Source of the DNA: Pseudomonas sp. BCA17 | GTDB taxonomy: Bacteria > Pseudomonadota > Gammaproteobacteria > Pseudomonadales > Pseudomonadaceae | Assembly: GCF_004519405.1 (NCBI RefSeq) | Contig: NZ_SGWI01000009.1 | Coordinates: forward strand, 124,001 to 188,000 | Direction of reading: 5' to 3' | Length of the DNA stretch: 64,000 nucleotides | In this document: positions 54,373-63,821 of the stretch, in pieces | Layout: each line of letters begins with the position of its first letter | Position numbering within the stretch: the first letter of the stretch is position 1 | Notes under the pieces: generated by a model | Seen by the model: the letters and a program-made list of their open reading frames with translations, nothing else | Told to the model about the DNA's origin: nothing | Database searches by the model: none | Made by a program: the position numbers and the translations under genes

Positions 54373-56009
54373 TGAGCCCGGCGATTGTCATCCTCGGCCA
54401 GGGTAGCCTGGCCACTGCGCGCAGGATTCAGCAGGTTTACCCCGGCGCTGTGATCCATGGCCTGGCCGCTCGTGTCGAAGGGGCAGACCAGGTCTACAGT
54501 GAGTTCGGCGCGACCCTGCGCCAACTCTATCAACACGGCACGCCACTGATTGCGCTGTGCGCCGCTGGTATTGTGATCCGCACCCTGGCGCCGCTGCTGC
54601 TGGAAAAAGGCGAAGAGCCTGCCGTGCTGGCTGTTGCTGAAGACGGTAGCGCCGTGGTGCCGTTGCTCGGCGGGCTGGGCGGTGTGAATGTCATGGCGCG
54701 GGAAATCGCCGCGGCGCTGGGCGTGGCCGCTGCGATCACGACCAGCGGCGAGCTGCGTTTCGGCACCTGCCTGCTCAACCCGCCCAAGGGTTATGAGTTG
54801 GCTGATCTGGAACTGGGCAAGCGATTTGTTTCGGACCTGCTGGCCGGCGAAAGCGTACGTATCGAAGGTGCGGCGCCGTGGTTGGACCTGGCCAATCTGC
54901 CCCAGGACCCACAGGCCCGCCTGTCGATTCACGTGGGCAGTGCCGAGCGCAACCCGGCGCGCCATGAATTGCTGATTTATCCGAAGAACGTGAGCGTGAC
55001 TTGCACCCCAGGCGTGCAATTGGCCGAGCGTGTGCGCACGACATTGCATGAAGCGGGCATTGCCGTGCAGTCCCTGGCGTGCCTGCTGGCCAGCGAGATG
55101 CACATGGCCGAAGCGTCGTTGCAGGAAGCGGCGTTGGAACTGGGCGTGCCGTTGCGTTTCGTCAGCGTCAGCCGGGATGCCGATATCGTCATTGATGTTG
55201 CCGAGCAACCGTTGGACCTGTCGCAAGTCGGCCGTGCCCGTGGCCGCCTTGCCGTGATCGGCCTGGGCCCGGGTGCAGCGGAGTTGATGGTGCCGGCGGT
55301 CAAGGCTGAGCTGGCACGTTGCACTGACGTGCTGGGCTACGAAACCTACGTGCGCATGGCTGGCCCGTTTCGTGACGATCAGGTGCAGCACTGCACCGAT
55401 AACCGCGAAGAAATGCAGCGCGCGCGCCATGCCTTCGAATTGGCGGCTCAAGGTCGCTCGGTGGTGGTGGTTTCGTCCGGTGACCCTGGCGTGTTCGCCA
55501 TGGCCGCCGCGGTGATCGAGGCCTTGCACGAGTCCAGCGACCCGGCGTGGCATCAGGTCGACCTGGAAATCCTGCCGGGCGTCTCGGCGTCGCTCGCCAC
55601 TGCGGCCCAGGCGGGCGCGCCGTTGGGCCATGATTTCTGCGTGATGTCACTGTCGGACAACCTCAAGCCGTGGTCGATCATCGAGAAACGCCTGGACCTC
55701 GCGTCCCAGGCCGATCTGGCGTTGGCGTTCTACAATCCGATTTCCCGTTCGCGCCCTTGGCAGCTGGGACGCGCGCTTGAAATCGTTGCCATGCATCGCA
55801 CGCCTGAAACGCCGGTGGTGCTGGGCCGCGATATCGGTCGCCCCGGGCAGACCCTGCGTGTCACCACGTTGGGGCAACTGACCCCGGAGCAGGTGGACAT
55901 GCGCACCATGGTGTTGATCGGCTCGTCCACCACCTGCACATTCCCCCGTGCCGGTGGCGGTACATGGGTGTACACACCACGCTGGTACGGCGAAAAACCC
56001 GCCTCCTGA
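54372..56009 (+). CDS. cobJ: CbiG-CobJ fusion: precorrin-3B C17-methyltransferase
   Basis: 545 residues. The N-terminal half (residues about 1-285) is CbiG-like, with IALCAAGIVIRTLAPLLLEKGEEPAVLAVAEDGSAVVPLLGGLGGVN and LACLLASEMHMAEASLQEAALELGVPLRFVS; the C-terminal half is a CobJ methyltransferase with RLAVIGLGPGAAELMVPAVKAEL, VVSSGDPGVFAMAA and LEILPGVSASLATAAQAGAPLGHDFCVMSLSDNLKPWS. CobJ methylates C-17 and contracts the ring. The fusion is usual in Pseudomonas. A strong terminator follows. Confidence 0.94.
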   Translation: MSPAIVILGQGSLATARRIQQVYPGAVIHGLAARVEGADQVYSEFGATLRQLYQHGTPLIALCAAGIVIRTLAPLLLEKGEEPAVLAVAEDGSAVVPLLGGLGGVNVMAREIAAALGVAAAITTSGELRFGTCLLNPPKGYELADLELGKRFVSDLLAGESVRIEGAAPWLDLANLPQDPQARLSIHVGSAERNPARHELLIYPKNVSVTCTPGVQLAERVRTTLHEAGIAVQSLACLLASEMHMAEASLQEAALELGVPLRFVSVSRDADIVIDVAEQPLDLSQVGRARGRLAVIGLGPGAAELMVPAVKAELARCTDVLGYETYVRMAGPFRDDQVQHCTDNREEMQRARHAFELAAQGRSVVVVSSGDPGVFAMAAAVIEALHESSDPAWHQVDLEILPGVSASLATAAQAGAPLGHDFCVMSLSDNLKPWSIIEKRLDLASQADLALAFYNPISRSRPWQLGRALEIVAMHRTPETPVVLGRDIGRPGQTLRVTTLGQLTPEQVDMRTMVLIGSSTTCTFPRAGGGTWVYTPRWYGEKPAS

Positions 56010-56030
56010 AAACGGCTCGCCGGTTGCCGG

Positions 56031-56092
56031 AAAGCTCCGAATGACCCAGGGATTTTCCTGGCGTCGTTCGGAGCTTTTTCTTTTTTTTGCGA
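56031..56092 (+). terminator. Rho-independent terminator of cobGHIJ
   Basis: AAAGCTCCGAA pairs with TTCGGAGCTTT across an inner arm CCCAGG-GATTTT-CCTGG, followed by CTTTTTCTTTTTTTT (56071-56088). It is a strong terminator. Confidence 0.9.
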
Positions 56093-56245
56093 CGAAACAC
56101 AGACGCTTGCCGGGCACGCGGCGTTATTGCTGGGCAGGGCGGTTCGACGTGCAGGGGCAAGGGATTTTTATCGTCTGGAAAGCCCATCGGCCAGTGCACT
56201 AGGGTGGACATAAGCCCCGAGTCGGGGTGTTTGTGGAGAATCAAA

Positions 56246-57025
56246 ATGGAGCGACATCACAGAGGGATCAGCAGTACAAAAAGGCGCAAGTTGATTGCGG
56301 CCTACAAACTGCCGGGCGCACCGGGCAAGCAGGCGGCGTTACCGCCGGACACCGAGGACGACTTCAATGCGGCCGTGGTAAACAACGGTGTCATCTCGTT
56401 TGCCGAAGGCCTGTCCGGCTTGAACCGAGAGTACGTGCGTAAAAGCTATTTGCTGGCCAGCAGCTACGTCAGCGATGTGTTGAAAGTGCACCGCGGTACC
56501 GAGGCCTGGTACGACGAATTCATCAAGGTGATGGTCAGCCTGGGGTGGTTGCCGGTACGCAGCAGCTTCGAGCGGGTCTCTCGTTCGGGGAAGGGCCTGA
56601 CCGTGCAATTGGCGGCGCTGAACATGATTGCCGCCATGCTGGCGTCGAGCTCCTTGTCCGGGCCGCTGCTCACAGCGCTGCCGAAACTGGCGGCCGATGC
56701 ACTGGAAGCGTTGAAGCAGACGCCTGCGTCGTTCGAGTTGTTCAAACGCAACAGCTCTGTGCACCAGGGCGGTGATTTTGGCCTGGCATCCTGTGCCGAG
56801 ACCGAGGGCGGATTGATGATGGTGCTGGTGACCTACAGCACCCACGGCGTGAGCAAACAGGTGGGGTTGCCATTCCTGGAGTGGGACAGCTCTTCGTTCG
56901 AGGCATTCAGCGGGCAGACATGCCTGGTACTGAACACTACGGTGGTCAACGAAAAGACCCTTCAGCTGATGCGCGAGAGTGCGGGAGACAAGGTGCAGCT
57001 GGCTATCGCCAAGTACCGGATCTAA
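56246..57025 (+). CDS. Protein of unknown function between cobJ and marC
   Basis: 259 residues from the ATG at 56246 (GTGGAGAATCAAA before it); the open frame upstream is not part of the gene. The first 25 residues are basic (MERHHRGISSTKRRKLIAAYKL). No signal peptide is obvious. The middle (residues about 125-160, GLTVQLAALNMIAAMLASSSLSGPLLTALPKLAADALEALKQ) is amphipathic or weakly hydrophobic; the C-terminal half is rich in beta-strand-like sequence (GLMMVLVTYSTHGVSKQVGLPFLEWD, CLVLNTTVVNEKTLQLM). I do not recognise the family. It overlaps the 3' end of marC by 4 bases and has its own transcription unit. Confidence 0.7.
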   Translation: MERHHRGISSTKRRKLIAAYKLPGAPGKQAALPPDTEDDFNAAVVNNGVISFAEGLSGLNREYVRKSYLLASSYVSDVLKVHRGTEAWYDEFIKVMVSLGWLPVRSSFERVSRSGKGLTVQLAALNMIAAMLASSSLSGPLLTALPKLAADALEALKQTPASFELFKRNSSVHQGGDFGLASCAETEGGLMMVLVTYSTHGVSKQVGLPFLEWDSSSFEAFSGQTCLVLNTTVVNEKTLQLMRESAGDKVQLAIAKYRI

Positions 57026-57618
57026 GGCACCAGATAGCCACGTACACCAGTGAAGATGATTTGCGCGGCCAGCGCGCAGACGAACAACCCCATCAACCGG
57101 CTGACAATCTGTAAGCCCTGGTCGCCAAGAATGCGTTCGATACGGTTGGACAAATACAGCACCACGCCCACCGTGAGGCTGGCCAGGGCGATGCTGAGGA
57201 TGGCCATGATCTTGTCATCCCAATGGGGCTGGCTCACGCCCATGACCAGCAGGGCGCCGATGGTGCCGGGGCCGACCGTGAGGGGAATGGTCAGCGGTAC
57301 GATGGTCACGTCCTGCTGCACATTGTCGGCTTGCACTGCCGACTTGCCCTGGGCCATGCCCAGGGCGGAAATGAACAGCACGCTGCCGGCACCAATGCGG
57401 AAAGCATCCACAGTGATCCCGAACACACTGAAAATCACTCGGCCGAACAGGTAGAGCAGCACGCTGGATACCAGTGTCGCCAGGGCGACTTTCCACGCCA
57501 GGCGGCGGCGCTCCTTGCTGGAATAACCACGGGTAAGGCTGATAAAACAGGACAGCACGAAGAACGGGCTGTAGAGCACCAGCATTTTCAGGTAGACGCT
57601 GAATAACACGTGGAGCAT
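57022..57618 (-). CDS. MarC-family integral membrane protein
   Basis: 198 residues with six membrane segments. MarC/UPF0056 markers are MLVLYSPFFVLSCFISLTRGYS near the N-terminus, FRIGAGSVLFISALGMAQGK, VPLTIPLTVGPGTIGALLVMG and QIVSRLMGLFVCALAAQIIFTGVRGYL. The family lies in the inner membrane; its transport role is not settled. Confidence 0.9.
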   Translation of the reverse strand: MLHVLFSVYLKMLVLYSPFFVLSCFISLTRGYSSKERRRLAWKVALATLVSSVLLYLFGRVIFSVFGITVDAFRIGAGSVLFISALGMAQGKSAVQADNVQQDVTIVPLTIPLTVGPGTIGALLVMGVSQPHWDDKIMAILSIALASLTVGVVLYLSNRIERILGDQGLQIVSRLMGLFVCALAAQIIFTGVRGYLVP

Positions 57619-57675
57619 GTACGTGGCTCGCGGTGAGGGGAAGTGCGTGCAGTCTATCAGGCGATACCTGCCAAA

Positions 57676-57762
57676 TGTGGAAGGGGGCTTGCGCCCGATA
57701 ACGCTGTGCCGGCCAACGTGTCTGTCGTTGAACCGCCGTCATCGGGGCCAGCCCCCTCTCCT
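57676..57762. repeat. REP-type inverted pair
   Basis: TGTGGAAGGGGGCTTGCGCC on the left faces GGGGCCAGCCCCCTCTCCTA on the right, between marC and retS. Confidence 0.75.
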
Positions 57763-57781
57763 ATGTCGATGGTATTTCAAG

Positions 57782-60553
57782 TCAGGAAGGGGCGTGCTCC
57801 GGGCGCTGCTGCCGCTGCGCCACCCAATACTCCACCAGCTCACGCAACTGCGACAACTCCACCGGCTTGGCCATATGCCCATCCATCCCGGCCTGGCGCG
57901 CACGTTCTTTATGTTCCGACAGAATGTGCGCCGTCAGCGCCACTACCGGTGTGCGAATGCGCTGGTGGCTGACTTCCCACGCGCGCAGTTGCTGGGTCGC
58001 CGAAAACCCATCGAGGATCGGCATTTCACAGTCCATCAATACCAAGTCATAACGCTGGGCTTTCATTGCCTCCAGCGCTTCTTCGCCGTTGCTGGCGGTG
58101 TCCGGGTTGAGGTTGAGTTTGCCGAGCATGCCGCGGATCACTTTGGTGGAGATGCTGTTGTCTTCAGCCACCAGGATGCGGAAGTCCGCAGGTACGGTGA
58201 TGGCTGCCGGGGCATTGAGCACAGGGCGTGGCGGAACGTTGCCTTTGCTGCGCTGTGTCAGTTCGTCGGCCAGGGTGGTCTTGAGCGTGTACCCGGCGAC
58301 GGGCTTGGCGAGAATGCGCTTGATCCCGCTGTTGCGCGCGATGATCTTGCTCGGCGCATTGCTGATGCCGGTCAGCATGATCAACAGGATGTCGTGGTTC
58401 AGGCTCGGGTCTTCCTTGATCTTGGCCGCCAACTGCATACCGGTCATGCCAGGCATGTTCTGGTCCAGCAGCACCACATCGAAGTAATCGCGCAGGTGCG
58501 CCTTGGTGCGCAACAGGGCCAGGGCCTCTTTGCCGGAGGGCGCGGCACTCACGTTCAGGCCCCAGGCCGAGCATTGCTGCACCAGCACTTTGCGGCAGGT
58601 GTCGTTGTCGTCCACCACCAGCACCCGTGCGCCCTTGAGCGGGCCGTCGAGGTCGGAAGTCGGGTGTTCCAGGCGTTCCGGGTCCAGTGGCAGGGTCAAC
58701 CACAGCGTACTGCCCTGTTGGCTGCTGCTCTTGATGCCGAACTCGCCGTTCATCAGCAGAATCAGTTGGCGTGCGATGACCAGGCCCAAATGGCCACTTA
58801 AACGGGTGGCCGAGAGGAAGTTCTTGCTGTGCAGTTCGCTGTGCAGCAGGGCGTCGCGTTCGACGGCTTCCATGGGCACGCCGCTGTCTTGCACGGCAAT
58901 GCGCAGGCGTGGCTTGGGGCTGCGCTCGTCCAGGGCGACGACGATCAGCACTTCGCCTTCATCGGTTTTTTGCAGGGCGTTTTCCAGCAGGCTCAACAGC
59001 GCCTGGCGCAGGCGTGTCGGGTCGCCACTGATCACTCGTGGCACCTGGGGCTGGATAAAACTGATCAGTTCGACGTTTTGCTGCTCGGCCTTGGCACGGA
59101 AGATACTCAGGCAGTCTTCGATCAGTGCGTTGAGGTCGAATTGCACGTCATCCAGCTCGATCTGCCCGGACTCCAGTTTGGAGATATCGAGAATCTCGTT
59201 GATCAGCGTGAGCAGTTCATTGCCGGCGCTGTGGATGGTCTGCACGTAGTCCCGTTGCTTGACCGATAACGGCGTACCCAGCAGCAGTTCGGTCATGCCC
59301 AGCACACCGTTCATGGGCGTACGGATTTCATGGCTGATCTTCGCCAGGAACTCGGCCTTGGCCGCGATCTCGGCGTTGCTGGCGGCCAGGTCGCGGCTGA
59401 GGCTGAAGCGGGTTTCAACAATCGCGCGCTGACGTTCGCCCAGGGCCAGGCTCATCAATAGGCCACTAAGGCAGATAAAGCTCAACAGGGTGACGATCAA
59501 ACCCTGGGGCGCCACCAGTGTCAGGCCGAGCAGGGCGGGCAGGATGATCAGCGTGCCCAGGTTGAACACCACCATGGCCGCTACGAACAAGCGTGCCGGA
59601 CGATAGCCTTTCTGCCAGTGGTAGGCCGAGATGAACAGCATGCTCAAACCGGCCAGCGCGACCAGGGCATAGGTGATGATGTTCAGCGGCAAGGTGTTGA
59701 CGAACAAAAGCAGCAGGCCGCACAACACGATGAACAGGATATCCGCCATCAGCAGCTTGTTCAGCGGATGCGGGCCCAGTGGCATGAAGAAACGGTAGGC
59801 AAACATCAATCCGCAGGGGGCGGTCAGCAACAGCGCGAGGTAGGCGCCCGGGGTCTGGATCGCATGCCAGTTCGGTAGCCAGGGCCCGACCAGATTGAGC
59901 AACAGCAGCAGGCTGAGCATCAACAGGAATTCGCAGGCGGCAAGCCATAGGCTGCTGCGCGAGCGGTGGTAGGCGAAGCGCGTGAGGTTGTGCAGGATCA
60001 GCATCAGGAGGACGCCGAACAGCAGCCCGTAGATCAGTGTCTGGTTCTGGTTGGCCGCCGCCAGCACGGCCGGCTCCAGGGTGATATACGGGCGCAGCTC
60101 ATGTTCCGATACCAGGCGCAGGTAGACATCGAGGGGCTTCTGGCTCTGGGGCATCGGCAGCATGAAGTCGCTGCTGGGCAGTGGCCGTTCCACCTGGGGT
60201 TGGCGGGTGCCGGTGGTCTGTTGTTCCACCAGCGTGTCGCCGTCCAGCACATAGAGGCTCAGATGGGCCAGGTCCGGGGCGAATACCCGCAGCACTTGTT
60301 CGTGTTTGCCGGGTTGCAGCTTGAAGCGCACCCACAACGCGCCGTCCGGTTCCGCTGCGGTAATCCGGTCCAGTTCGATGGGGCTGAATTGATTGGTGTA
60401 GCGGGCAGAGCGGATGTCGCTCAGTTGCAGGTCGGCCTGTTCATCAAGCAATACTGCCCAACCACTGCCTTGCGCCGCGGCCTGGGCCGGGAACAAGCAG
60501 AGCAGTGTCAGCAGGCTGACTGTGAAACCTATGGCGATCCTGAGCCAGCGCAC
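57782..60553 (-). CDS. retS: Hybrid sensor kinase RetS
   Basis: 923 residues (P. aeruginosa RetS is about 940). A signal peptide ends near residue 26, a 7TMR-DISM extracellular domain spans about 30-165, seven membrane helices about 175-380, then HisKA with the phospho-His in FLAKISHEIRTPMNGVLGMTE (about residue 410), a HATPase domain, and two receiver domains, REC1 (phospho-Asp in VVLLDQNMPG, about 692) and REC2 (LVLMDCEMPIL, about 838). RetS binds and inhibits GacS, so it represses GacA-RsmYZ and switches between acute and chronic lifestyles. The purD/purH/fis neighbours match the retS locus of P. aeruginosa. Confidence 0.92.
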   Translation of the reverse strand: MRWLRIAIGFTVSLLTLLCLFPAQAAAQGSGWAVLLDEQADLQLSDIRSARYTNQFSPIELDRITAAEPDGALWVRFKLQPGKHEQVLRVFAPDLAHLSLYVLDGDTLVEQQTTGTRQPQVERPLPSSDFMLPMPQSQKPLDVYLRLVSEHELRPYITLEPAVLAAANQNQTLIYGLLFGVLLMLILHNLTRFAYHRSRSSLWLAACEFLLMLSLLLLLNLVGPWLPNWHAIQTPGAYLALLLTAPCGLMFAYRFFMPLGPHPLNKLLMADILFIVLCGLLLLFVNTLPLNIITYALVALAGLSMLFISAYHWQKGYRPARLFVAAMVVFNLGTLIILPALLGLTLVAPQGLIVTLLSFICLSGLLMSLALGERQRAIVETRFSLSRDLAASNAEIAAKAEFLAKISHEIRTPMNGVLGMTELLLGTPLSVKQRDYVQTIHSAGNELLTLINEILDISKLESGQIELDDVQFDLNALIEDCLSIFRAKAEQQNVELISFIQPQVPRVISGDPTRLRQALLSLLENALQKTDEGEVLIVVALDERSPKPRLRIAVQDSGVPMEAVERDALLHSELHSKNFLSATRLSGHLGLVIARQLILLMNGEFGIKSSSQQGSTLWLTLPLDPERLEHPTSDLDGPLKGARVLVVDDNDTCRKVLVQQCSAWGLNVSAAPSGKEALALLRTKAHLRDYFDVVLLDQNMPGMTGMQLAAKIKEDPSLNHDILLIMLTGISNAPSKIIARNSGIKRILAKPVAGYTLKTTLADELTQRSKGNVPPRPVLNAPAAITVPADFRILVAEDNSISTKVIRGMLGKLNLNPDTASNGEEALEAMKAQRYDLVLMDCEMPILDGFSATQQLRAWEVSHQRIRTPVVALTAHILSEHKERARQAGMDGHMAKPVELSQLRELVEYWVAQRQQRPEHAPS

Positions 60554-60609
60554 GGCGAAATCCCTTCGTAGGTTGATGCACGGGTTAACTATGCGCGGGG
60601 CGACATGGG

Positions 60610-60636
60610 TAGGGCAAGGGCCGAAGGCCCTTACCT
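60610..60636. terminator. Hairpin downstream of purD
   Basis: AAGGGCC-GAA-GGCCCTT with outer AGG/CCT pairs; it lies between purD and the retS start. There is no T run, so it is only a weak terminator. Confidence 0.5.
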
Positions 60637-60668
60637 AACCGAACGGATAGCTACTGGATTATAGCGGC

Positions 60669-61961
60669 TCAGTTGTTCTCGCCACGCTCACGGGCAATGG
60701 CGCGGTAGCCGATGTCCTTGCGGTAGAAACAGCCTTTCCAATCGATTTTCGCGGCCAGTTTGTACGCTTGTTGTTGCGCAGCGTCGACACTGGCACCCAT
60801 TGCTGTGGCGCACAGCACACGGCCACCGGCTGTCACGACTTTGCCATCCTTGAGCGCGGTGCCCGCGTGGAATACTTTGCCTTCCAGCGTAGCCGCCGCG
60901 TCCAGGCCCTCAATCACATCGCCCTTGGCGTAGTCGGCAGGGTAGCCACCGGCCGCCAGCACAATGCCGACGCTCGGGCGTGGGTCCCACTGCGCTTCAA
61001 TCTTGTCCAGCGCCTGCGCCAGGGCCGCTTCCACCAGCAGTACCAGGCTCGATTGCAGACGCAACATGACCGGCTGGGTTTCCGGGTCGCCAAAGCGGCA
61101 GTTGAATTCGATGACTTTCGGGTTGCCGGCTTTGTCGATCATCAGGCCGGCGTACAGGAAACCGGTGTACACGTTGCCTTCTTCGGCCATGCCGCGCACC
61201 GTCGGCCAGATTACCAGGTCCATGACGCGCTGGTGCACCTCGCTGGTGACCACCGGGGCAGGGGAGTAGGCACCCATGCCGCCGGTATTCGGGCCGGTAT
61301 CGCCGTCGCCGACGCGCTTGTGATCCTGGCTGGTGGCCATTGGCAGTACGTTCTTGCCGTCGACCATCACAATGAAGCTGGCCTCTTCGCCGTCGAGGAA
61401 TTCCTCGATGACTACGCGCGAGCCTGCCTCACCAAAGGCATTGCCGGCGAGCATGTCGCGCACGGCGTCTTCGGCTTCCTGCAGGGTCATCGCAACGATC
61501 ACGCCTTTACCGGCGGCCAGGCCATCGGCCTTGATCACGATAGGCGCGCCTTTTTCACGCAGGTAAGCCAGTGCCGGCTCGATCTCGGTGAAGTTCTGGT
61601 AGTCGGCGGTCGGGATCTTGTGGCGTGCCAGGAAATCCTTGGTGAACGCTTTGGAGCCTTCCAGCTGGGCTGCACCGGCGGTTGGGCCGAAGCAATCCAG
61701 GCCACGACTGCGGAACAGGTCCACGACGCCGGCAACCAGCGGCACTTCCGGGCCGACGATGGTCAGGGCAACGTTCTTTTCGGCGAAGTCGGCCAGTTGC
61801 TCGAGGGCCAGCACGTCGATGGCGACGTTTTCGCACTTGGCTTCAATCGCGGTGCCGGCATTGCCGGGGGCCACGAATACTGTCTGGACGCGTGGGTCCT
61901 GGGCAACTTTCCAGGCCAGGGCGTGTTCACGGCCGCCGCTGCCAATGATAAGGACGTTCAA
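60669..61961 (-). CDS. purD: Phosphoribosylamine-glycine ligase PurD
   Basis: 430 residues, full length. An ATP-grasp enzyme of de novo purine synthesis (GAR synthetase). MNVLIIGSGGREHALAWKVAQ at the start, VIKADGLAAGKGVIVAM as the ATP-binding loop, VIEEFLDGEEASFIVMVDG, SQDHKRVGDGDTGPNTGGMGAYSPAP and EFNCRFGDPETQPVMLRL. A 170-base gap with a dispersed repeat separates it from purH. Confidence 0.97.
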   Translation of the reverse strand: MNVLIIGSGGREHALAWKVAQDPRVQTVFVAPGNAGTAIEAKCENVAIDVLALEQLADFAEKNVALTIVGPEVPLVAGVVDLFRSRGLDCFGPTAGAAQLEGSKAFTKDFLARHKIPTADYQNFTEIEPALAYLREKGAPIVIKADGLAAGKGVIVAMTLQEAEDAVRDMLAGNAFGEAGSRVVIEEFLDGEEASFIVMVDGKNVLPMATSQDHKRVGDGDTGPNTGGMGAYSPAPVVTSEVHQRVMDLVIWPTVRGMAEEGNVYTGFLYAGLMIDKAGNPKVIEFNCRFGDPETQPVMLRLQSSLVLLVEAALAQALDKIEAQWDPRPSVGIVLAAGGYPADYAKGDVIEGLDAAATLEGKVFHAGTALKDGKVVTAGGRVLCATAMGASVDAAQQQAYKLAAKIDWKGCFYRKDIGYRAIARERGENN

Positions 61962-61982
61962 GTCAGACTCCTTCGGAGGAAG

Positions 61983-62122
61983 TTACAAGCCGCAAGCTGC
62001 AAGTTGGAAGCGATCTTCAGCGCTCCGAACTGCAGCATCCAGCTTTGAATTAGAGAGGCTGCAAACGAGAGCAAAAGGGACACGGTCCGGCTTTTACTTG
62101 CCGCTTGCAGCTTGAAACTGGC
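61983..62122. repeat. GCAAGCTGCAAG-type dispersed repeat between purD and purH
   Basis: ACAAGCCGCAAGCTGCAAGT on the left faces CTTTTACTTGCCGCTTGCAG on the right, about 95 bases apart. The right arm shares the CTTTTACT core with the repeats near ureJ and between urtE and urtD, followed by a GCTTGCAGCTTG-like run. Confidence 0.65.
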
Positions 62123-62131
62123 TGCTCCACG

Positions 62132-63739
62132 TTAGTGACGGAAGTGGCGCATGCCGGTGAAGACCATGGCGATGCCCGCTTCATCAGCGGCGGCGATCAC
62201 TTCAGCATCACGCATCGAGCCACCTGGTTGGATCACGGCGGTCACGCCGGCTTTCGCGGCATTGTCCAGACCGTCACGGAACGGGAAGAACGCGTCGGAG
62301 GCCATCACTGAGCCTGCGACCTGCAAACCGGCGTGTTCAGCCTTGATCGCGGCGATACGCGCCGAGTTCACGCGGCTCATCTGACCGGCGCCGACACCGA
62401 TGGTCTGGCGGTTCTTGGCGTAGACGATGGCGTTGGACTTGACGTATTTGGCCACTTTCCAGGCGAAGATCAGGTCGTTGATCTCGTGCTCGGTCGGGGC
62501 GCGTTGGGTCACCACTTTCAGGTCGGCGCTGCCGATCATGCCGATGTCGCGACTCTGTACCAGCAGGCCGCCGTTGACGCGCTTGTAGTCCCAGGCCGCG
62601 GCCCGCTCGGCCGACCATTCGCCGCAGGCCAGCAAGCGCACGTTGGCTTTGGCGGCGACGATGGCACGGGCCTCTTCGCTCACGCTTGGCGCGATGATCA
62701 CTTCGACGAACTGACGATCGACGATTGCCTTGGCGGTCTCGGCATCCAGCTCACGGTTGAAGGCGATGATGCCGCCGAAGGCCGATTCGGTATCGGTCGC
62801 GTAGGCCAGCTCATAGGCCTGGCGAATGCCGCCTTCAGCGTCCGGGCTCACGGCCACGCCGCACGGGTTGGCGTGCTTGACGATCACGCAGGCCGGCTTG
62901 ACGAAGCTCTTCACGCATTCCAGCGCGGCGTCGGTATCGGCCACGTTGTTGTAGGAAAGCTCTTTGCCTTGCAGTTGGGTCGCAGTGGCGATGCCCACTT
63001 CGGCCGGTTTGGCGTCCACGTAGAACGCCGCGCTCTGGTGCGGGTTCTCGCCGTAGCGCATTTCCTGGGCCTTGATGAACTGGCTGTTGAAGGTGCGCGG
63101 GAACTGGCTGCGGCCTTCTGTGCTCAGGGTTTCGGCTGCCTGGTTCACGGTGCCCATATAGTTGGCGATCATGCCGTCGTAGGCGGCGGTGTGTTCGAAG
63201 GCCTTGAGCATCAGGTCAAAGCGCTGGGCGTAGGTCAGGCCACCGGCTTTCAGGCTTTCCAGCACTTGGCCGTAGTCGCTGGCGTTGACCACGATGGCCA
63301 CGTCTTTGTGGTTCTTGGCGGCGGAGCGCACCATGGTCGGGCCGCCGATATCGATGTTTTCGATGGCGGTCGGCAGGTCGCAGCCGGGCTTGTTGATGGT
63401 GGCTTCGAAGGGGTACAGGTTAACGGCAACCAGGTCGATCGGCTTGATACCGTGCTCGCTCATGATGGCGTCATCGATACCGCGACGGCCGAGAATGCCA
63501 CCGTGGATTTTCGGGTGCAGGGTCTTGACCCGACCGTCCATCATTTCTGCGAAACCGGTGTAGTCCGCGACTTCTACTGCGGCCACGCCGTTGTCCTGCA
63601 GCAGTTTGAAGGTCCCGCCCGTGGAAAGGATTTCCACGCCCAGAGCTTCCAGCTCCCGGGCAAATTCGAGGATCCCGGTCTTGTCGGAGACACTGATCAA
63701 GGCACGGCGGATCGGAAGGCGGGTAGTCTGGTCGGTCAT
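62132..63739 (-). CDS. purH: Bifunctional AICAR transformylase / IMP cyclohydrolase PurH
   Basis: 535 residues from the ATG at 63739 (MTDQTTRLPIRRALISVSDKTGILEF), the usual start; GATGGAAA precedes it. The N-terminal IMP cyclohydrolase (residues about 10-200) contains GVEILSTGGTFKLLQDNGV and GRVKTLHPKIHGGILGRR; the C-terminal AICAR transformylase has the catalytic KHANPCGVAVS and ends MVFTGMRHFRH. It catalyses the last two steps of IMP synthesis. Confidence 0.98.
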   Translation of the reverse strand: MTDQTTRLPIRRALISVSDKTGILEFARELEALGVEILSTGGTFKLLQDNGVAAVEVADYTGFAEMMDGRVKTLHPKIHGGILGRRGIDDAIMSEHGIKPIDLVAVNLYPFEATINKPGCDLPTAIENIDIGGPTMVRSAAKNHKDVAIVVNASDYGQVLESLKAGGLTYAQRFDLMLKAFEHTAAYDGMIANYMGTVNQAAETLSTEGRSQFPRTFNSQFIKAQEMRYGENPHQSAAFYVDAKPAEVGIATATQLQGKELSYNNVADTDAALECVKSFVKPACVIVKHANPCGVAVSPDAEGGIRQAYELAYATDTESAFGGIIAFNRELDAETAKAIVDRQFVEVIIAPSVSEEARAIVAAKANVRLLACGEWSAERAAAWDYKRVNGGLLVQSRDIGMIGSADLKVVTQRAPTEHEINDLIFAWKVAKYVKSNAIVYAKNRQTIGVGAGQMSRVNSARIAAIKAEHAGLQVAGSVMASDAFFPFRDGLDNAAKAGVTAVIQPGGSMRDAEVIAAADEAGIAMVFTGMRHFRH

Positions 63740-63771
63740 TTCAATTTCCATCAAAAGCAAAGGAAGTCAGC

Positions 63772-63804
63772 AAAAAAGGCGACCGGTTTTACGCGGGCGC
63801 CTTT
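63772..63804 (-). terminator. Rho-independent terminator between fis and purH
   Basis: On the minus strand AAAGGCG and CGCCTTTTTT pair around a 16-base loop, just downstream of the fis stop and ahead of the purH start. It probably attenuates read-through from fis into purH. Confidence 0.7.
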
Positions 63805-63821
63805 CTGGTTTGATTGAATGC

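Noticed and set aside
62333..63817. A 494-codon open frame opposite purH
   Set aside because: Antisense shadow; composition only.
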